Origin: Neotamlana sedimentorum | GTDB taxonomy: Bacteria; Bacteroidota; Bacteroidia; Flavobacteriales; Flavobacteriaceae | Assembly (NCBI RefSeq): GCF_000943565.1 | Contig: NZ_JTDW01000002.1 | Location: 62,001 to 126,000 of the forward strand | Length of the DNA stretch: 64,000 nt | Direction: 5' to 3' | Shown here: piece by piece, positions 9,022 through 17,967 of the stretch | Numbering within the stretch: position 1 is the first letter of the stretch | How the letters are laid out: each line of letters opens with the position of its first letter | Notes under the pieces: model-generated | Database searches by the model: none | Told to the model about the DNA's origin: nothing | Seen by the model: only the letters and a program-made list of their open reading frames with translations | Translations under genes and position numbers: made by a program

Positions 9022-9810
9022 TTAACCTTTTAAAATGAAATTAACACCAGACATGGCGTGAATTTTTGTAGTATCGAAAATAGGAACGTTTAAATCGTCT
9101 TTAAAAATCATTAGAGGGAACTCTGTACATCCTAGAATTACACCTTCGGCTCCTTTATCGATTAAACTGTTAAGAACGCTTATAACATAAGCTTTAGATT
9201 CTTCTTTAATCTCACCATAGGTGAGTTCTTCTATAATTATTCGGTGTAATTCGTTAATAACACTTTCCGATTCTGGTACTAAAACATCTAAACCATTTTC
9301 CTCTAACCTTTGGCTTATAAATGTTTCTTGCATACTATATTTAGTACCAATAAAACATACTTTTTTTATGCTTTTTTTTTGAATGGCATGCGCGGTAACA
9401 TCAGCTATATGAATCACTTTAAAATCTAACTGTTCCTGAACTTGATTGTATACTTTATGCGGTGTATTTGCACAAAACATAACAGCTTCGGCACCAGCCT
9501 TACGTAAACTTTTAGCGCCTTGAGTTAACATATGCGCTATAGAATCCCATTTATTTTCTATTTGAAAACGATGTACCTCAGCTTGATTAAGTGTATAAAC
9601 TAGCAAAGGCGGATTGGTGTTATTACCAAAATAGTCGTTTACAGATTGGTTAATAGCACTGTAATATTCTATTGTAGAATGCCATGATGTGCCACCAATT
9701 AAACCTAATGTTTTCATTTTATTTTTATATTGATTTTTTTGAGCATGTATTGAACTTACAAATAACGCTACATTTATAAACAAAAGCACAGAAACACATT
9801 TTTTAAACAT
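9022..9810 (-). CDS. Aspartate/glutamate racemase family protein, apparently exported
   Basis: Amino-acid racemase family (YgeA/aspartate racemase type), 262 residues. The domain starts at MKTLGLIGGTSWHS (residues 32-45). The two catalytic-type cysteines are Cys113 (MFCANTP) and Cys228 (LGCTEFPL). Unusually, 31 in-frame codons precede it and encode a good signal peptide, a hydrophobic run ending IHAQ with likely cleavage after residue 23. If translation began instead at Met32 (position 9717, preceded by an A-rich leader) the enzyme would be a typical 231-residue cytoplasmic protein. I keep the longer start because a convincing signal peptide is unlikely by chance. It is the last gene of the SusC/SusD/sulfatase operon, 15 bases after a sulfatase gene; substrate unknown. 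Confidence 0.8.
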   Translation of the reverse strand: MFKKCVSVLLFINVALFVSSIHAQKNQYKNKMKTLGLIGGTSWHSTIEYYSAINQSVNDYFGNNTNPPLLVYTLNQAEVHRFQIENKWDSIAHMLTQGAKSLRKAGAEAVMFCANTPHKVYNQVQEQLDFKVIHIADVTAHAIQKKSIKKVCFIGTKYSMQETFISQRLEENGLDVLVPESESVINELHRIIIEELTYGEIKEESKAYVISVLNSLIDKGAEGVILGCTEFPLMIFKDDLNVPIFDTTKIHAMSGVNFILKG

Positions 9811-9825
9811 AAAAAGCTTGTTGTA

Positions 9826-11394
9826 TTAAAAAGTAAATCCCTCTTTTAGTTTATTTGAAAGCTGTTTTATTAAAACTTCGTGTTCAGGGTTATTTACAAT
9901 ATTATAATTTTCTTGAGTATCGTTTTCATGATCGAAAAGCTCTCTCGCAATAAGTTGTTCTGGTACATTTTTATTTTTATTCCATGTGTACCATTCCACA
10001 TATCTATATCTGTCTGTTCTAACGGTATAACCCATTCGTTCTTGCTTTCGAGCTTCTGGAGGCCCATACCTTCCTAATAAAAACTGACTATAAGCAGCAT
10101 CTTTTATTGTAGCCTCAGAATCTTCTAAAACAGGTTTTAAACTTAAACCTTGAAGGTGTTTTGGTACGTTAAAACCTGCCATATCGCATAGCGTAGGGTA
10201 AACATCTACAAACTCTGTTAATGCATGACTTGTTTTTCCTTTTGATTTTACACCGTTTCCGCTAATAATTAAAGGCACTCGCGTATCTATTTCGTAGTTG
10301 GTTTGCTTACCCCAACCATTATGTTCGCCTAATTTCCATCCATGATCGCCCCAAAGTACAACTATTGTGTTTTCGGCTAAACCTAATTGATTAAGCTCAT
10401 TTAACAACCTGCCTACTTGAGCATCGATGTAGCTAACGCAGGCATAATATGCATGTATTAATTCGCGTTGTTTATCTTCATCCCAAGATGTCTCATTAGG
10501 TTTTGGTAAATTGTTTTTTGCATCAACATAACCACGTAATTCGGTATCGCCATGAACCGAAAACTCTGGACTATCTTTTGGTGTGTATTGATTGTTTGCC
10601 AACGGAATTTTATCTCTATCATATAAATCCCAATATTTTTTTGGCGCATTAAATGGTAAATGCGGTTTATAAAACCCAACCGATAAAAAGAATGGTGATT
10701 TACTGTTTTTTAAAGCCTTTAATTTTTTAATAGCTAGGGTTGTTTGCGCACCATCGTAATAGGCATCGTCTTCTGAAATTCCCATTTCGCTAGATCGTGT
10801 TTTAGAATAAATAAAACCGTATTTATCGAACTTTGCTTTACCACTTTTTAAACGCTTTAATTCTAGTTCTTTTTGCTCGACAATATTATCGTGATTTACA
10901 TAAACGGCATCCGGATCAAAAGGAAATCCATCTACATGCAAATACTCGTTCCATGCTATTGAATCTTGAAGTGTATTATGAAACGTTTTTCCTAATCCTA
11001 CGGTATAATAACCATTGTTTTTAAAGAACTGAGGTAAAGAGACTACATTAGGTAAATTCCTTCTAAAATGGGTGCGTAAATCCCAAACTTGAGTAGAATC
11101 TGGTCTTAAACCTGTTAGCAAACTGGTTCTAGAAGGTGTACAAACCGCTTGCTGGCAATACGCATTATTAAAAACAACACCATTTTCTGCAAGCTTATCT
11201 ATATTTGGTGAAATTACCAAATCGTTCCCGTAGCAACCTAATTCTGGCCGTAAATCGTCTATAGGAATAAAAAGAATGTTTGGTTTATTATTTTCCTCAA
11301 TAACTTCTGCTTTTACATTTTTTTCGCCATTACAAGCAACTAGAATTACTAGAAATTGTACTGCAACACTTAATTTAATTAATTTTAAATTCAT
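9826..11394 (-). CDS. Lipoprotein sulfatase, iduronate-2-sulfatase-like
   Basis: Type I (formylglycine) sulfatase of 522 residues that should remove sulfate esters from a sulfated glycan in the periplasm or at the outer membrane. A lipoprotein signal ends at Cys21 (ILVAC). Metal-binding residues are visible in PIDDLRPELG (44-53). The formylglycine signature CTPSR has Cys85 as the residue to be converted. GDHGWKLGEHNGWGKQ is typical of the iduronate-2-sulfatase-like branch. It is 8 bases behind a second sulfatase gene in the same operon. The two are related but clearly diverged, so they may hit different sulfate positions. No sulfatase-maturating enzyme is in the window. Exact substrate cannot be read from sequence. 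Confidence 0.9.
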   Translation of the reverse strand: MNLKLIKLSVAVQFLVILVACNGEKNVKAEVIEENNKPNILFIPIDDLRPELGCYGNDLVISPNIDKLAENGVVFNNAYCQQAVCTPSRTSLLTGLRPDSTQVWDLRTHFRRNLPNVVSLPQFFKNNGYYTVGLGKTFHNTLQDSIAWNEYLHVDGFPFDPDAVYVNHDNIVEQKELELKRLKSGKAKFDKYGFIYSKTRSSEMGISEDDAYYDGAQTTLAIKKLKALKNSKSPFFLSVGFYKPHLPFNAPKKYWDLYDRDKIPLANNQYTPKDSPEFSVHGDTELRGYVDAKNNLPKPNETSWDEDKQRELIHAYYACVSYIDAQVGRLLNELNQLGLAENTIVVLWGDHGWKLGEHNGWGKQTNYEIDTRVPLIISGNGVKSKGKTSHALTEFVDVYPTLCDMAGFNVPKHLQGLSLKPVLEDSEATIKDAAYSQFLLGRYGPPEARKQERMGYTVRTDRYRYVEWYTWNKNKNVPEQLIARELFDHENDTQENYNIVNNPEHEVLIKQLSNKLKEGFTF

Positions 11395-11402
11395 TTATTT
11401 TT

Positions 11403-12983
11403 TTAAATTTTAGGAACTGCAGCACGCCAACCTTTAGCACGCTTTACAGATAATTCTTCTACTACTTTTTTATATTCAGGGTAGTTAGCTACGTTAACCG
11501 TTTCGGTTGGATCTAAATCATGATTATATAGTTCTGTCGCAGCGTAATTTACTTTTTGTTTGGTTTCATTATCCCATGAATACCATTCTATATAATGATA
11601 GGTTTTAGTTTGCATAGAATACCCCATGTATTCATTACCATCTTTAGACACTCTGGCGCGTCTTCGAAATTGTGAAAAAACGGCATCTTTCCATTCTAAT
11701 TCAGGGTTTTCAAAAAGAGGCGTTAAACTTGTTCCTTGAAAATAATTAGCTTTTTCTACGTTTGAAACGTCGCAAAGTGTTGGAAAAATATCAACAAGTT
11801 CGGTAAGCGCTTCAATGCGTTTTCCTTCTTTTTGATGGGCTTGTTTTATTATTAAAGGTACATGAGTATCAATATAAAAATTAGTCATTTTTCCCCATCC
11901 GTTATGGTCACCTAGTTTCCAACCATGGTCGCCCCATAATACAATAATGGTATTTTCGTAAAGTCTGCGTTCTTTTAATCCTTCAATTAATCTCCCTACG
12001 CAAGCATCAATAAAACTTACACTTGCAAAATAGCCGCGTTTTAGGGTGTCGGCATAATCTTCGGGTAAAGGTTCATCTTCGGGTCTTCCAATTTTGTGCG
12101 GATGATTATAAGCTCGCAGCTCGTAATTTGAATTTGCTACCATAACAGGTGCATTTTCCGGCAGCTTTGGATTTGCCGCTGGAGAAACAGAGCCTTTTGG
12201 ATATAAATCCCAATACTTTTTAGGCACAACAAATGGTAAATGCGGTCTAAAATAACCTAAGCCAAGAAAAAATGGTTCGCTTTTATCCTTTATTTTATCT
12301 ATAGTTTGTAATGCTAATTGAGTTTGCATGGCATCGTAATACAATGAATCGGGTGCATCGGCGCTTTCAATTGCAGGTCCACGATTCCAGCCGTCACCAT
12401 AAATCTTTTTTCCTTTTCTCTTTTCTAACAGTACTTCTCTATCGCGTTTTTGAATTTCTAAAGCTTCAGGAGAGTAGTAATAGGTTTCTGCATCTCGATT
12501 GTTATAAGGCTTTGTATTATATGGGTAAGGTTTTAAATCTGGCTCGTCCCAAGACACAGAATCAGGCATATAATTATGAAATATTTTCCCAATATTTACC
12601 GTGTAATAACCCGCTTTTTTAAAATATTGAGGCATGGTTACAGCGTTCGGGTTTATTTCTCTAAACTTATCGCCTAAATGCCAAACTCTTGTAGAATCTG
12701 GGCGATATCCTAACATTGTACTGGCTCGTGAAGGCGCACAAACTGCCGACTGGCTATGCGTATTTAGCATAACCATAGACTGTTTTGCTAAAGCATCAAT
12801 ATTTGGTGTTTTAATTTCGGTATTACCATAAACACCTAAATCTGGTCTTAAATCATCAATAGACAAGAAAAGGATGTTGGGTTGTTTTACCTGTAATATT
12901 TCTTTAGTATTCGATTTATCTTTTACCTTAGTACACGATTGAATAGAAAAAAAAGAACAAATAATTAGGATTAAAATTCTCAT
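11403..12983 (-). CDS. Lipoprotein sulfatase, iduronate-2-sulfatase-like (second copy)
   Basis: Type I sulfatase of 526 residues. A short lipoprotein signal ends at Cys17 (SIQSC). SIDDLRPDLGVYGN carries the metal-binding aspartates, and CAPSR at 82-86 holds the formylglycine precursor Cys82. LWGDHGWKLGDHNGW supplies further active-site residues. It is the third gene of the SusC/SusD operon, 75 bases behind susD. With its neighbour it points to a sulfated polysaccharide or glycosaminoglycan-like target. The family is clear; the glycan is not. Confidence 0.9.
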   Translation of the reverse strand: MRILILIICSFFSIQSCTKVKDKSNTKEILQVKQPNILFLSIDDLRPDLGVYGNTEIKTPNIDALAKQSMVMLNTHSQSAVCAPSRASTMLGYRPDSTRVWHLGDKFREINPNAVTMPQYFKKAGYYTVNIGKIFHNYMPDSVSWDEPDLKPYPYNTKPYNNRDAETYYYSPEALEIQKRDREVLLEKRKGKKIYGDGWNRGPAIESADAPDSLYYDAMQTQLALQTIDKIKDKSEPFFLGLGYFRPHLPFVVPKKYWDLYPKGSVSPAANPKLPENAPVMVANSNYELRAYNHPHKIGRPEDEPLPEDYADTLKRGYFASVSFIDACVGRLIEGLKERRLYENTIIVLWGDHGWKLGDHNGWGKMTNFYIDTHVPLIIKQAHQKEGKRIEALTELVDIFPTLCDVSNVEKANYFQGTSLTPLFENPELEWKDAVFSQFRRRARVSKDGNEYMGYSMQTKTYHYIEWYSWDNETKQKVNYAATELYNHDLDPTETVNVANYPEYKKVVEELSVKRAKGWRAAVPKI

Positions 12984-13058
12984 ATAATTTGATATACTAT
13001 ATCTTTTTAAGTCAACAATTTTATTTTTATAGACATTTTATATTATAAAATTAGCTAC

Positions 13059-14516
13059 TTATTTTTCATACCACATATTAGTAAACAAGGTTAATCCTTG
13101 TGGGGTATTAATATTTGATCCTGCTTCGTTTGTGGAATATGTGTAACGTCTAATAACTTCTGTTGCTCCTGCATTAGCTGGAACATCTAGCTCAACACTT
13201 TTAGTTCGCTTCCACTGATTCCAAGCTTCAAGACCATTGTTAAATAATGAAATATAGTGCTGGTCATTTATATAATCTAAAGCTTCATCTGTGCTTAACG
13301 TAGATAAATCAGGAAAACTAGCAATATAATTGTCTTTATCTGTTTGAGAAATTTCTCCTAAAGAACCATCAAAATAATCAAGTGCCAATGTAACCCCTTG
13401 AATAAACCATGTATTTGCTTGAGACAAACCGCCTGAAACATATCCATTCGCCGCTGCATCTGCAAGTAAAAAATATGTTTCGGATGCAGTTGAATACCTG
13501 TCTGGAGTATCGGGTAAAATATTGTTAGCATTAATTTTAGAAATTGTAGCAAACCCTGTATATCCTTGCCATTTTCCTAAGTATGCGCCGTTTACATTAG
13601 GCTCGAAATATGTAGATAAACGTGGATCATTTAATTCGTTCATTAAATTTACTAGCGGTCTTCCTGCGTACCACAAATTAATGTTTCCTCCCCAATAATT
13701 TTGTATAAACCTATATTTAGGGTTTTCGTTCCCTATTTCTGTTGTGTATGACAATTTAGCTTCTTGACTATTGGTATATATCATAGGCTCACTGACTAAA
13801 TCTTGCAATTGAGAGCTAACTGTTTCTGGTTTTTTATTAGCAATAAACATGAGCATTTTTAATTTTATAGAATTTGCCCAACGTATCCATGCTTGTCTAT
13901 CTCCTTTAAAAACCAAATCTGAATCGGTTATGATATCTGAATCCATATCTTGCTCTAAGATGGCTAAACCCTCATCCATTAAAGACACGACTCCCTCAAG
14001 AACAACCTCTTGAGAATCAAAATTAGGGTAAGGGTAATCTGTTGGATTTACAGATTCGGTAAATGGCACATCGCCCCAAACCTGAGTAATATTGGAGTAA
14101 ATAAACCCTTCTAAAATTTTAGCTTGCGCTTTTATATATTGATTTTCAGGATTGTTAGACTCAACCAAAAGCTCTACTAAAGATAAGTTTTTTAAACAGG
14201 TAGTATACCATGTTGTCCAACCATTATTTACAGAAGGCACACCTAAAACATAACGACTTCTGCTTAACCAAGTTCCCCCGCTACCACACCATTGTTGTGC
14301 GTGCATATTTAAACCAGCAAATTCAATAGACCTAACCGAAGAAAAATTAACCAATACTTCTGGAAACAATAGTTCTGGAGGAACAGATGTTACCGCTAAA
14401 GGATCTTCATTAATATCAACCAACTCACTATCGCAAGAGGTTAATGAAAATATTAGAATAAAAATAAATAAGAATTCAAATTTTATATTAGAGAATATAT
14501 TTTTCATAACTAACAA
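13059..14516 (-). CDS. SusD-like outer-membrane glycan-binding lipoprotein
   Basis: Surface lipoprotein of 485 residues that caps the SusC channel and binds glycan. The lipobox Cys28 lies in FSLTSC, followed by the characteristic INEDPLAV segment seen in the SusD/RagB group with a SusD-like_2-type layout. The hydrophobic signal is long; starting at Met4 (MKNIFSN) instead of Met1 would be equally acceptable. It begins 5 bases after the SusC stop, the usual obligatory pair, and is followed by the sulfatases. Confidence 0.9.
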   Translation of the reverse strand: MLVMKNIFSNIKFEFLFIFILIFSLTSCDSELVDINEDPLAVTSVPPELLFPEVLVNFSSVRSIEFAGLNMHAQQWCGSGGTWLSRSRYVLGVPSVNNGWTTWYTTCLKNLSLVELLVESNNPENQYIKAQAKILEGFIYSNITQVWGDVPFTESVNPTDYPYPNFDSQEVVLEGVVSLMDEGLAILEQDMDSDIITDSDLVFKGDRQAWIRWANSIKLKMLMFIANKKPETVSSQLQDLVSEPMIYTNSQEAKLSYTTEIGNENPKYRFIQNYWGGNINLWYAGRPLVNLMNELNDPRLSTYFEPNVNGAYLGKWQGYTGFATISKINANNILPDTPDRYSTASETYFLLADAAANGYVSGGLSQANTWFIQGVTLALDYFDGSLGEISQTDKDNYIASFPDLSTLSTDEALDYINDQHYISLFNNGLEAWNQWKRTKSVELDVPANAGATEVIRRYTYSTNEAGSNINTPQGLTLFTNMWYEK

Positions 14517-14521
14517 TAATT

Positions 14522-17500
14522 TTAAAATTTAACTTGAACATTGAAACCAACACTTCTTGTTGATGGCACTCCATTATATTCAATGGCGCCACCATTACTT
14601 CCGGAACCAAATAAATTAGTTTCAGGATCTATATGAGGAATACTCGTATTAAAAATGGCTAAATTTCTACCTTGAACACCTAGCCTTAAAGAACTAAATG
14701 GCAAAGATTTTAGTTGTTTTTTATTAAAAGAATAAGACAAACCTAACTCTCGCCACTTAATATACGTGGCATCAAACGTGTTACTTTCATGAATTCTACT
14801 CGCCGAATAATTACTCCAATATTCTTGAACACTGGATATTGGTATTGTGTTTTCAGAATATGTACCATCACCATTATCCATAAATGCTTCGCTATCAACA
14901 AACAGTGTTTCTCTATCTACAGCTGTTTCTGCAGCCAATCCTGAAGTTCTAAGAGATGAAACCGTTTGAGAATAAAGTACTCCGCCTTCTTTCCAATCGA
15001 AGGTGGTAGATAAACTCCAACCTTTATAACTAAATACCGAAGTAAGCCCCATAGTAAAATCTGGGAAAATATTACCTAAACGCTCATTATCTCCTTCATA
15101 CCTAACTCCACTTTCGTTCACTAATATCATATCTTCAATGGTATTTCCGCTGTCATCTACTGCTCGAGCAAATCTATTTCCATAAATACCAATAGATTCT
15201 CCTTCTTCTGCACCAACAACAAGACCATTAAATGCCGAAGCCATTGTGTATTTATCAATACCTTCACCTAACTCATCAATTATGGTTTCATTGGTTGAAA
15301 AATTATAGTTTAAATTCCACCTAAAACCTTTATACCTAATAATTTTAGCACTTACTTCGAGCTCGAATCCTGTGTTAGAAATTTGCCCTAAATTGGTCAT
15401 AGAAGTACTATATCCTGTTGAAGAAGGAACCAACAACGCTATAATTTGATCGGTAGTTACGTTTTTATAAAAAGTCGCATCAATATTAAATCGGTTTTTA
15501 AAGAAACCTAATTCAACACCCAGCTCATAATTGGCTTGGTTTTCTGGTCTTAAATTTACATTAGGTAATGTATTTGGACCTGAAAACGCTAATTGACCGT
15601 CGAAAGGAAAAGTTCCTCCTGTATTGAATTGTCCGAAAAAACTAGATTGCGGAGAATATAAAAAGTCTAATTGATAAGCTCCTGTATCACTTCCAACATT
15701 TGCCCAGTTTCCTCTAATTTTTCCATAACTTAAAATATCGCTATCAATATTAAAAGCATCTGTAAACACAAAACTTAAGGCTATAGAAGGATAAAAATAA
15801 CTATTACCTCCTTGCGGTAATGTTGAAGACCAATCGTTTCTCGCTGTGGCATTTAATGTTAACCATTTTTTGTAAGTAAATGTTAAATCGCCAAACACTC
15901 CTAAAATTCGTCGTTTCGAGTAATTTTTCCAAGGTATGTTTGTATCAACATTTCCTGGATCGAATAATTCTGGAATTGTTAACCCAACGCCTTGATTTCC
16001 TATGGAACTAAAAACTCTTTGATTCCATTGCACCCCGCCTCTTGCTGTAAAGTCAATATCTCCAAAAGTATCATCGTAAGTCGACAAAAGATCTAATGTT
16101 AACTCATTTCTGCTAATATGATTTTCTGTATAGTTTCCATCAAGAAGACCAATGGTACCTTTATGTTTGTTAGAAAAATGTGTTGTATTATAAGTATCGT
16201 ACCCAACTCGCCCTAGTAGAGATAGTTTTTTTAAAGGATTATAATCTAAACTTATATTACCAAAAAACCGTTCTGTACTGCTAGTTCTTTGGTTTTCATG
16301 TATTATCCAATAAGGGTTATTCGTTCCATCACTATCTACGGCTGCTAACTGCTCATCATTACTCTCGGCTTTCCATGGTTTAAATACGTTTACATCTGTA
16401 ATTCTTGGTAAACGATTAACAATTCCCATAAGCACATTTGGGTCGTTACCTCCTTGAGCAACGGCTCCCTCGACATTAGAATTAATATAGTTAAGACTGA
16501 AATCTGATTTTAAATTTTCGAACAATTTTGTACCCGACTTTAAAGCAATATTTAATCGATTTAGTTCCGAACCCGGAATAATTCCCTCTTTAGAGGAATA
16601 TGAAGTGCTTAACCTGTAATTGCTTGACCCTTTATTTGATAATCCAGAAACAGAAAAATTATTAACTTTTGTAATTCCTAGTGCATAAAAATCTTTTTGC
16701 AAGTCTGGGTGAGACTCGAATGTTTGCAAATTACCAGCATAATCGGTATAACTACCTCCTTCTGAAATTAAAGGTCCCCATCCAGGAGAAACATCTTGTA
16801 AATTATTTCCATCAATTTCACTATAAACACCCTGCGTACCAGGACCGTATGTGTTTTGAAAATCTGGCAATCTTAAAGGACTATCGAAACGTATTGTAGA
16901 ACTATATGTTAATGAGCCTTTTTCTTTTCCTTTTTTTGTTGTTACAATTATAACACCATTTGATGCTCTTGAACCATAAAGTGCGGCTGCAGATGCGCCT
17001 TTTAACACAGTTAACGACTCTATATCATCTGGGTTTATATCTTGTGCTCTGTTTCCATAATCAATTGAACCTGTTGTTCTTGAACTCGTAAAATCGTTCG
17101 CATCTGAAATAGGAACACCATCTATCACCCATAATGGGCTGTTTGAACCACTAATTCGGGTAACACCACGAATAGTTATTTTTGAAGAAGCGCCAATACC
17201 TCCTCCTTGTCCTGTAATGTTAACTCCGGAAATTTTTCCTTGCAAGGCTTGTACAACATCTGTTTCTGCTGCCACATCAAAATCTTCCGATTTTACAGTA
17301 CTTACACCGTATCCTAGTGTTCTGTCGGCACGTTCAATACCCATTGCCGTTACAACAACTTCGTTTAAAGCTTGAGCATCTTCATATAAACTAACATTTA
17401 TTATTGAAGATTCAGCCACTTCTACTTCCTCTGTTTTCATACCTAAATATGAAAAGACTAAAACTTGACCTTTACTTGATTTAATAGAATAATTCCCATC

Positions 17501-17680
17501 GAAATCTGTTAAAGCACCCGTATTGGTACCTTTAACTATTACATTAACCCCTGTAAACGGAATTCCTGAACCATCTATAACTTTTCCAGAAATTGTTATT
17601 TCCTGAGAAAACGCACTTTGGATAGCTACAAACTGAATGGAAAGAAATAAAATAAATAACTTGGTAATTTTTGAATTCAT
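14522..17680 (-). CDS. SusC/RagA-family TonB-linked outer-membrane transporter
   Basis: Imports oligosaccharides across the outer membrane together with the following SusD. It has 1052 residues: signal peptide (cleavage near 25, SAFS/Q), carboxypeptidase-D regulatory-like domain (about 27-105, ISGKVIDGSGIPFTGVNV), plug domain (about 125-250 with RGVTRISGSNSPLWVIDG and SAAALYGSRASNGVII) and a C-terminal beta-barrel ending in an aromatic-rich strand (FNVQVKF). Length is normal for the family. It is the first gene of a five-gene operon. No FecR/sigma pair is nearby, and the N-terminus lacks an obvious extra signalling domain, so control probably comes from the TPR/HTH gene upstream. Confidence 0.94.
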   Translation of the reverse strand: MNSKITKLFILFLSIQFVAIQSAFSQEITISGKVIDGSGIPFTGVNVIVKGTNTGALTDFDGNYSIKSSKGQVLVFSYLGMKTEEVEVAESSIINVSLYEDAQALNEVVVTAMGIERADRTLGYGVSTVKSEDFDVAAETDVVQALQGKISGVNITGQGGGIGASSKITIRGVTRISGSNSPLWVIDGVPISDANDFTSSRTTGSIDYGNRAQDINPDDIESLTVLKGASAAALYGSRASNGVIIVTTKKGKEKGSLTYSSTIRFDSPLRLPDFQNTYGPGTQGVYSEIDGNNLQDVSPGWGPLISEGGSYTDYAGNLQTFESHPDLQKDFYALGITKVNNFSVSGLSNKGSSNYRLSTSYSSKEGIIPGSELNRLNIALKSGTKLFENLKSDFSLNYINSNVEGAVAQGGNDPNVLMGIVNRLPRITDVNVFKPWKAESNDEQLAAVDSDGTNNPYWIIHENQRTSSTERFFGNISLDYNPLKKLSLLGRVGYDTYNTTHFSNKHKGTIGLLDGNYTENHISRNELTLDLLSTYDDTFGDIDFTARGGVQWNQRVFSSIGNQGVGLTIPELFDPGNVDTNIPWKNYSKRRILGVFGDLTFTYKKWLTLNATARNDWSSTLPQGGNSYFYPSIALSFVFTDAFNIDSDILSYGKIRGNWANVGSDTGAYQLDFLYSPQSSFFGQFNTGGTFPFDGQLAFSGPNTLPNVNLRPENQANYELGVELGFFKNRFNIDATFYKNVTTDQIIALLVPSSTGYSTSMTNLGQISNTGFELEVSAKIIRYKGFRWNLNYNFSTNETIIDELGEGIDKYTMASAFNGLVVGAEEGESIGIYGNRFARAVDDSGNTIEDMILVNESGVRYEGDNERLGNIFPDFTMGLTSVFSYKGWSLSTTFDWKEGGVLYSQTVSSLRTSGLAAETAVDRETLFVDSEAFMDNGDGTYSENTIPISSVQEYWSNYSASRIHESNTFDATYIKWRELGLSYSFNKKQLKSLPFSSLRLGVQGRNLAIFNTSIPHIDPETNLFGSGSNGGAIEYNGVPSTRSVGFNVQVKF

Positions 17681-17765
17681 ACACGATTGGTTTTAACAAA
17701 TACTTATTAATTTATAAGACATTAGTATTTAACTATTTTTAACAGTTTCTTATAAAGCAAATAAA

Positions 17766-17787
17766 AAACGCCCATTTTAGGGCGTTT
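17766..17787 (-). terminator. Terminator behind the TPR/HTH regulator gene
   Basis: AAACGCCC (17766-17773) and GGGCGTTT (17780-17787) form a perfect 8-bp stem with loop ATTTTA, followed on the minus strand by TTTAT. It separates regulator transcription from the SusC gene, whose start is 85 bases further on. The remainder of the 287-base gap (17681-17967) is AT-rich, and I could not fix the SusC promoter in it. Confidence 0.75.
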
Positions 17788-17967
17788 ACAAGGGTTACAT
17801 TTGTACTACACTTACGTGTTGAACTAAACTTTTAAGTATATAACAAAATTTAGTCTTTATTTTAATAAATCGATATTTTATATATTCAATAAATACACGA
17901 ATACTGTGAGAAAATTAATATTTAATTCTTAAAAAAATACTTTTTTTGTATCAAAAATTACAAATTT

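Noticed and set aside
10458-10679. Open frame of 73 codons within the sulfatase gene
   Set aside because: It is an alternative frame of a clearly coding sulfatase.
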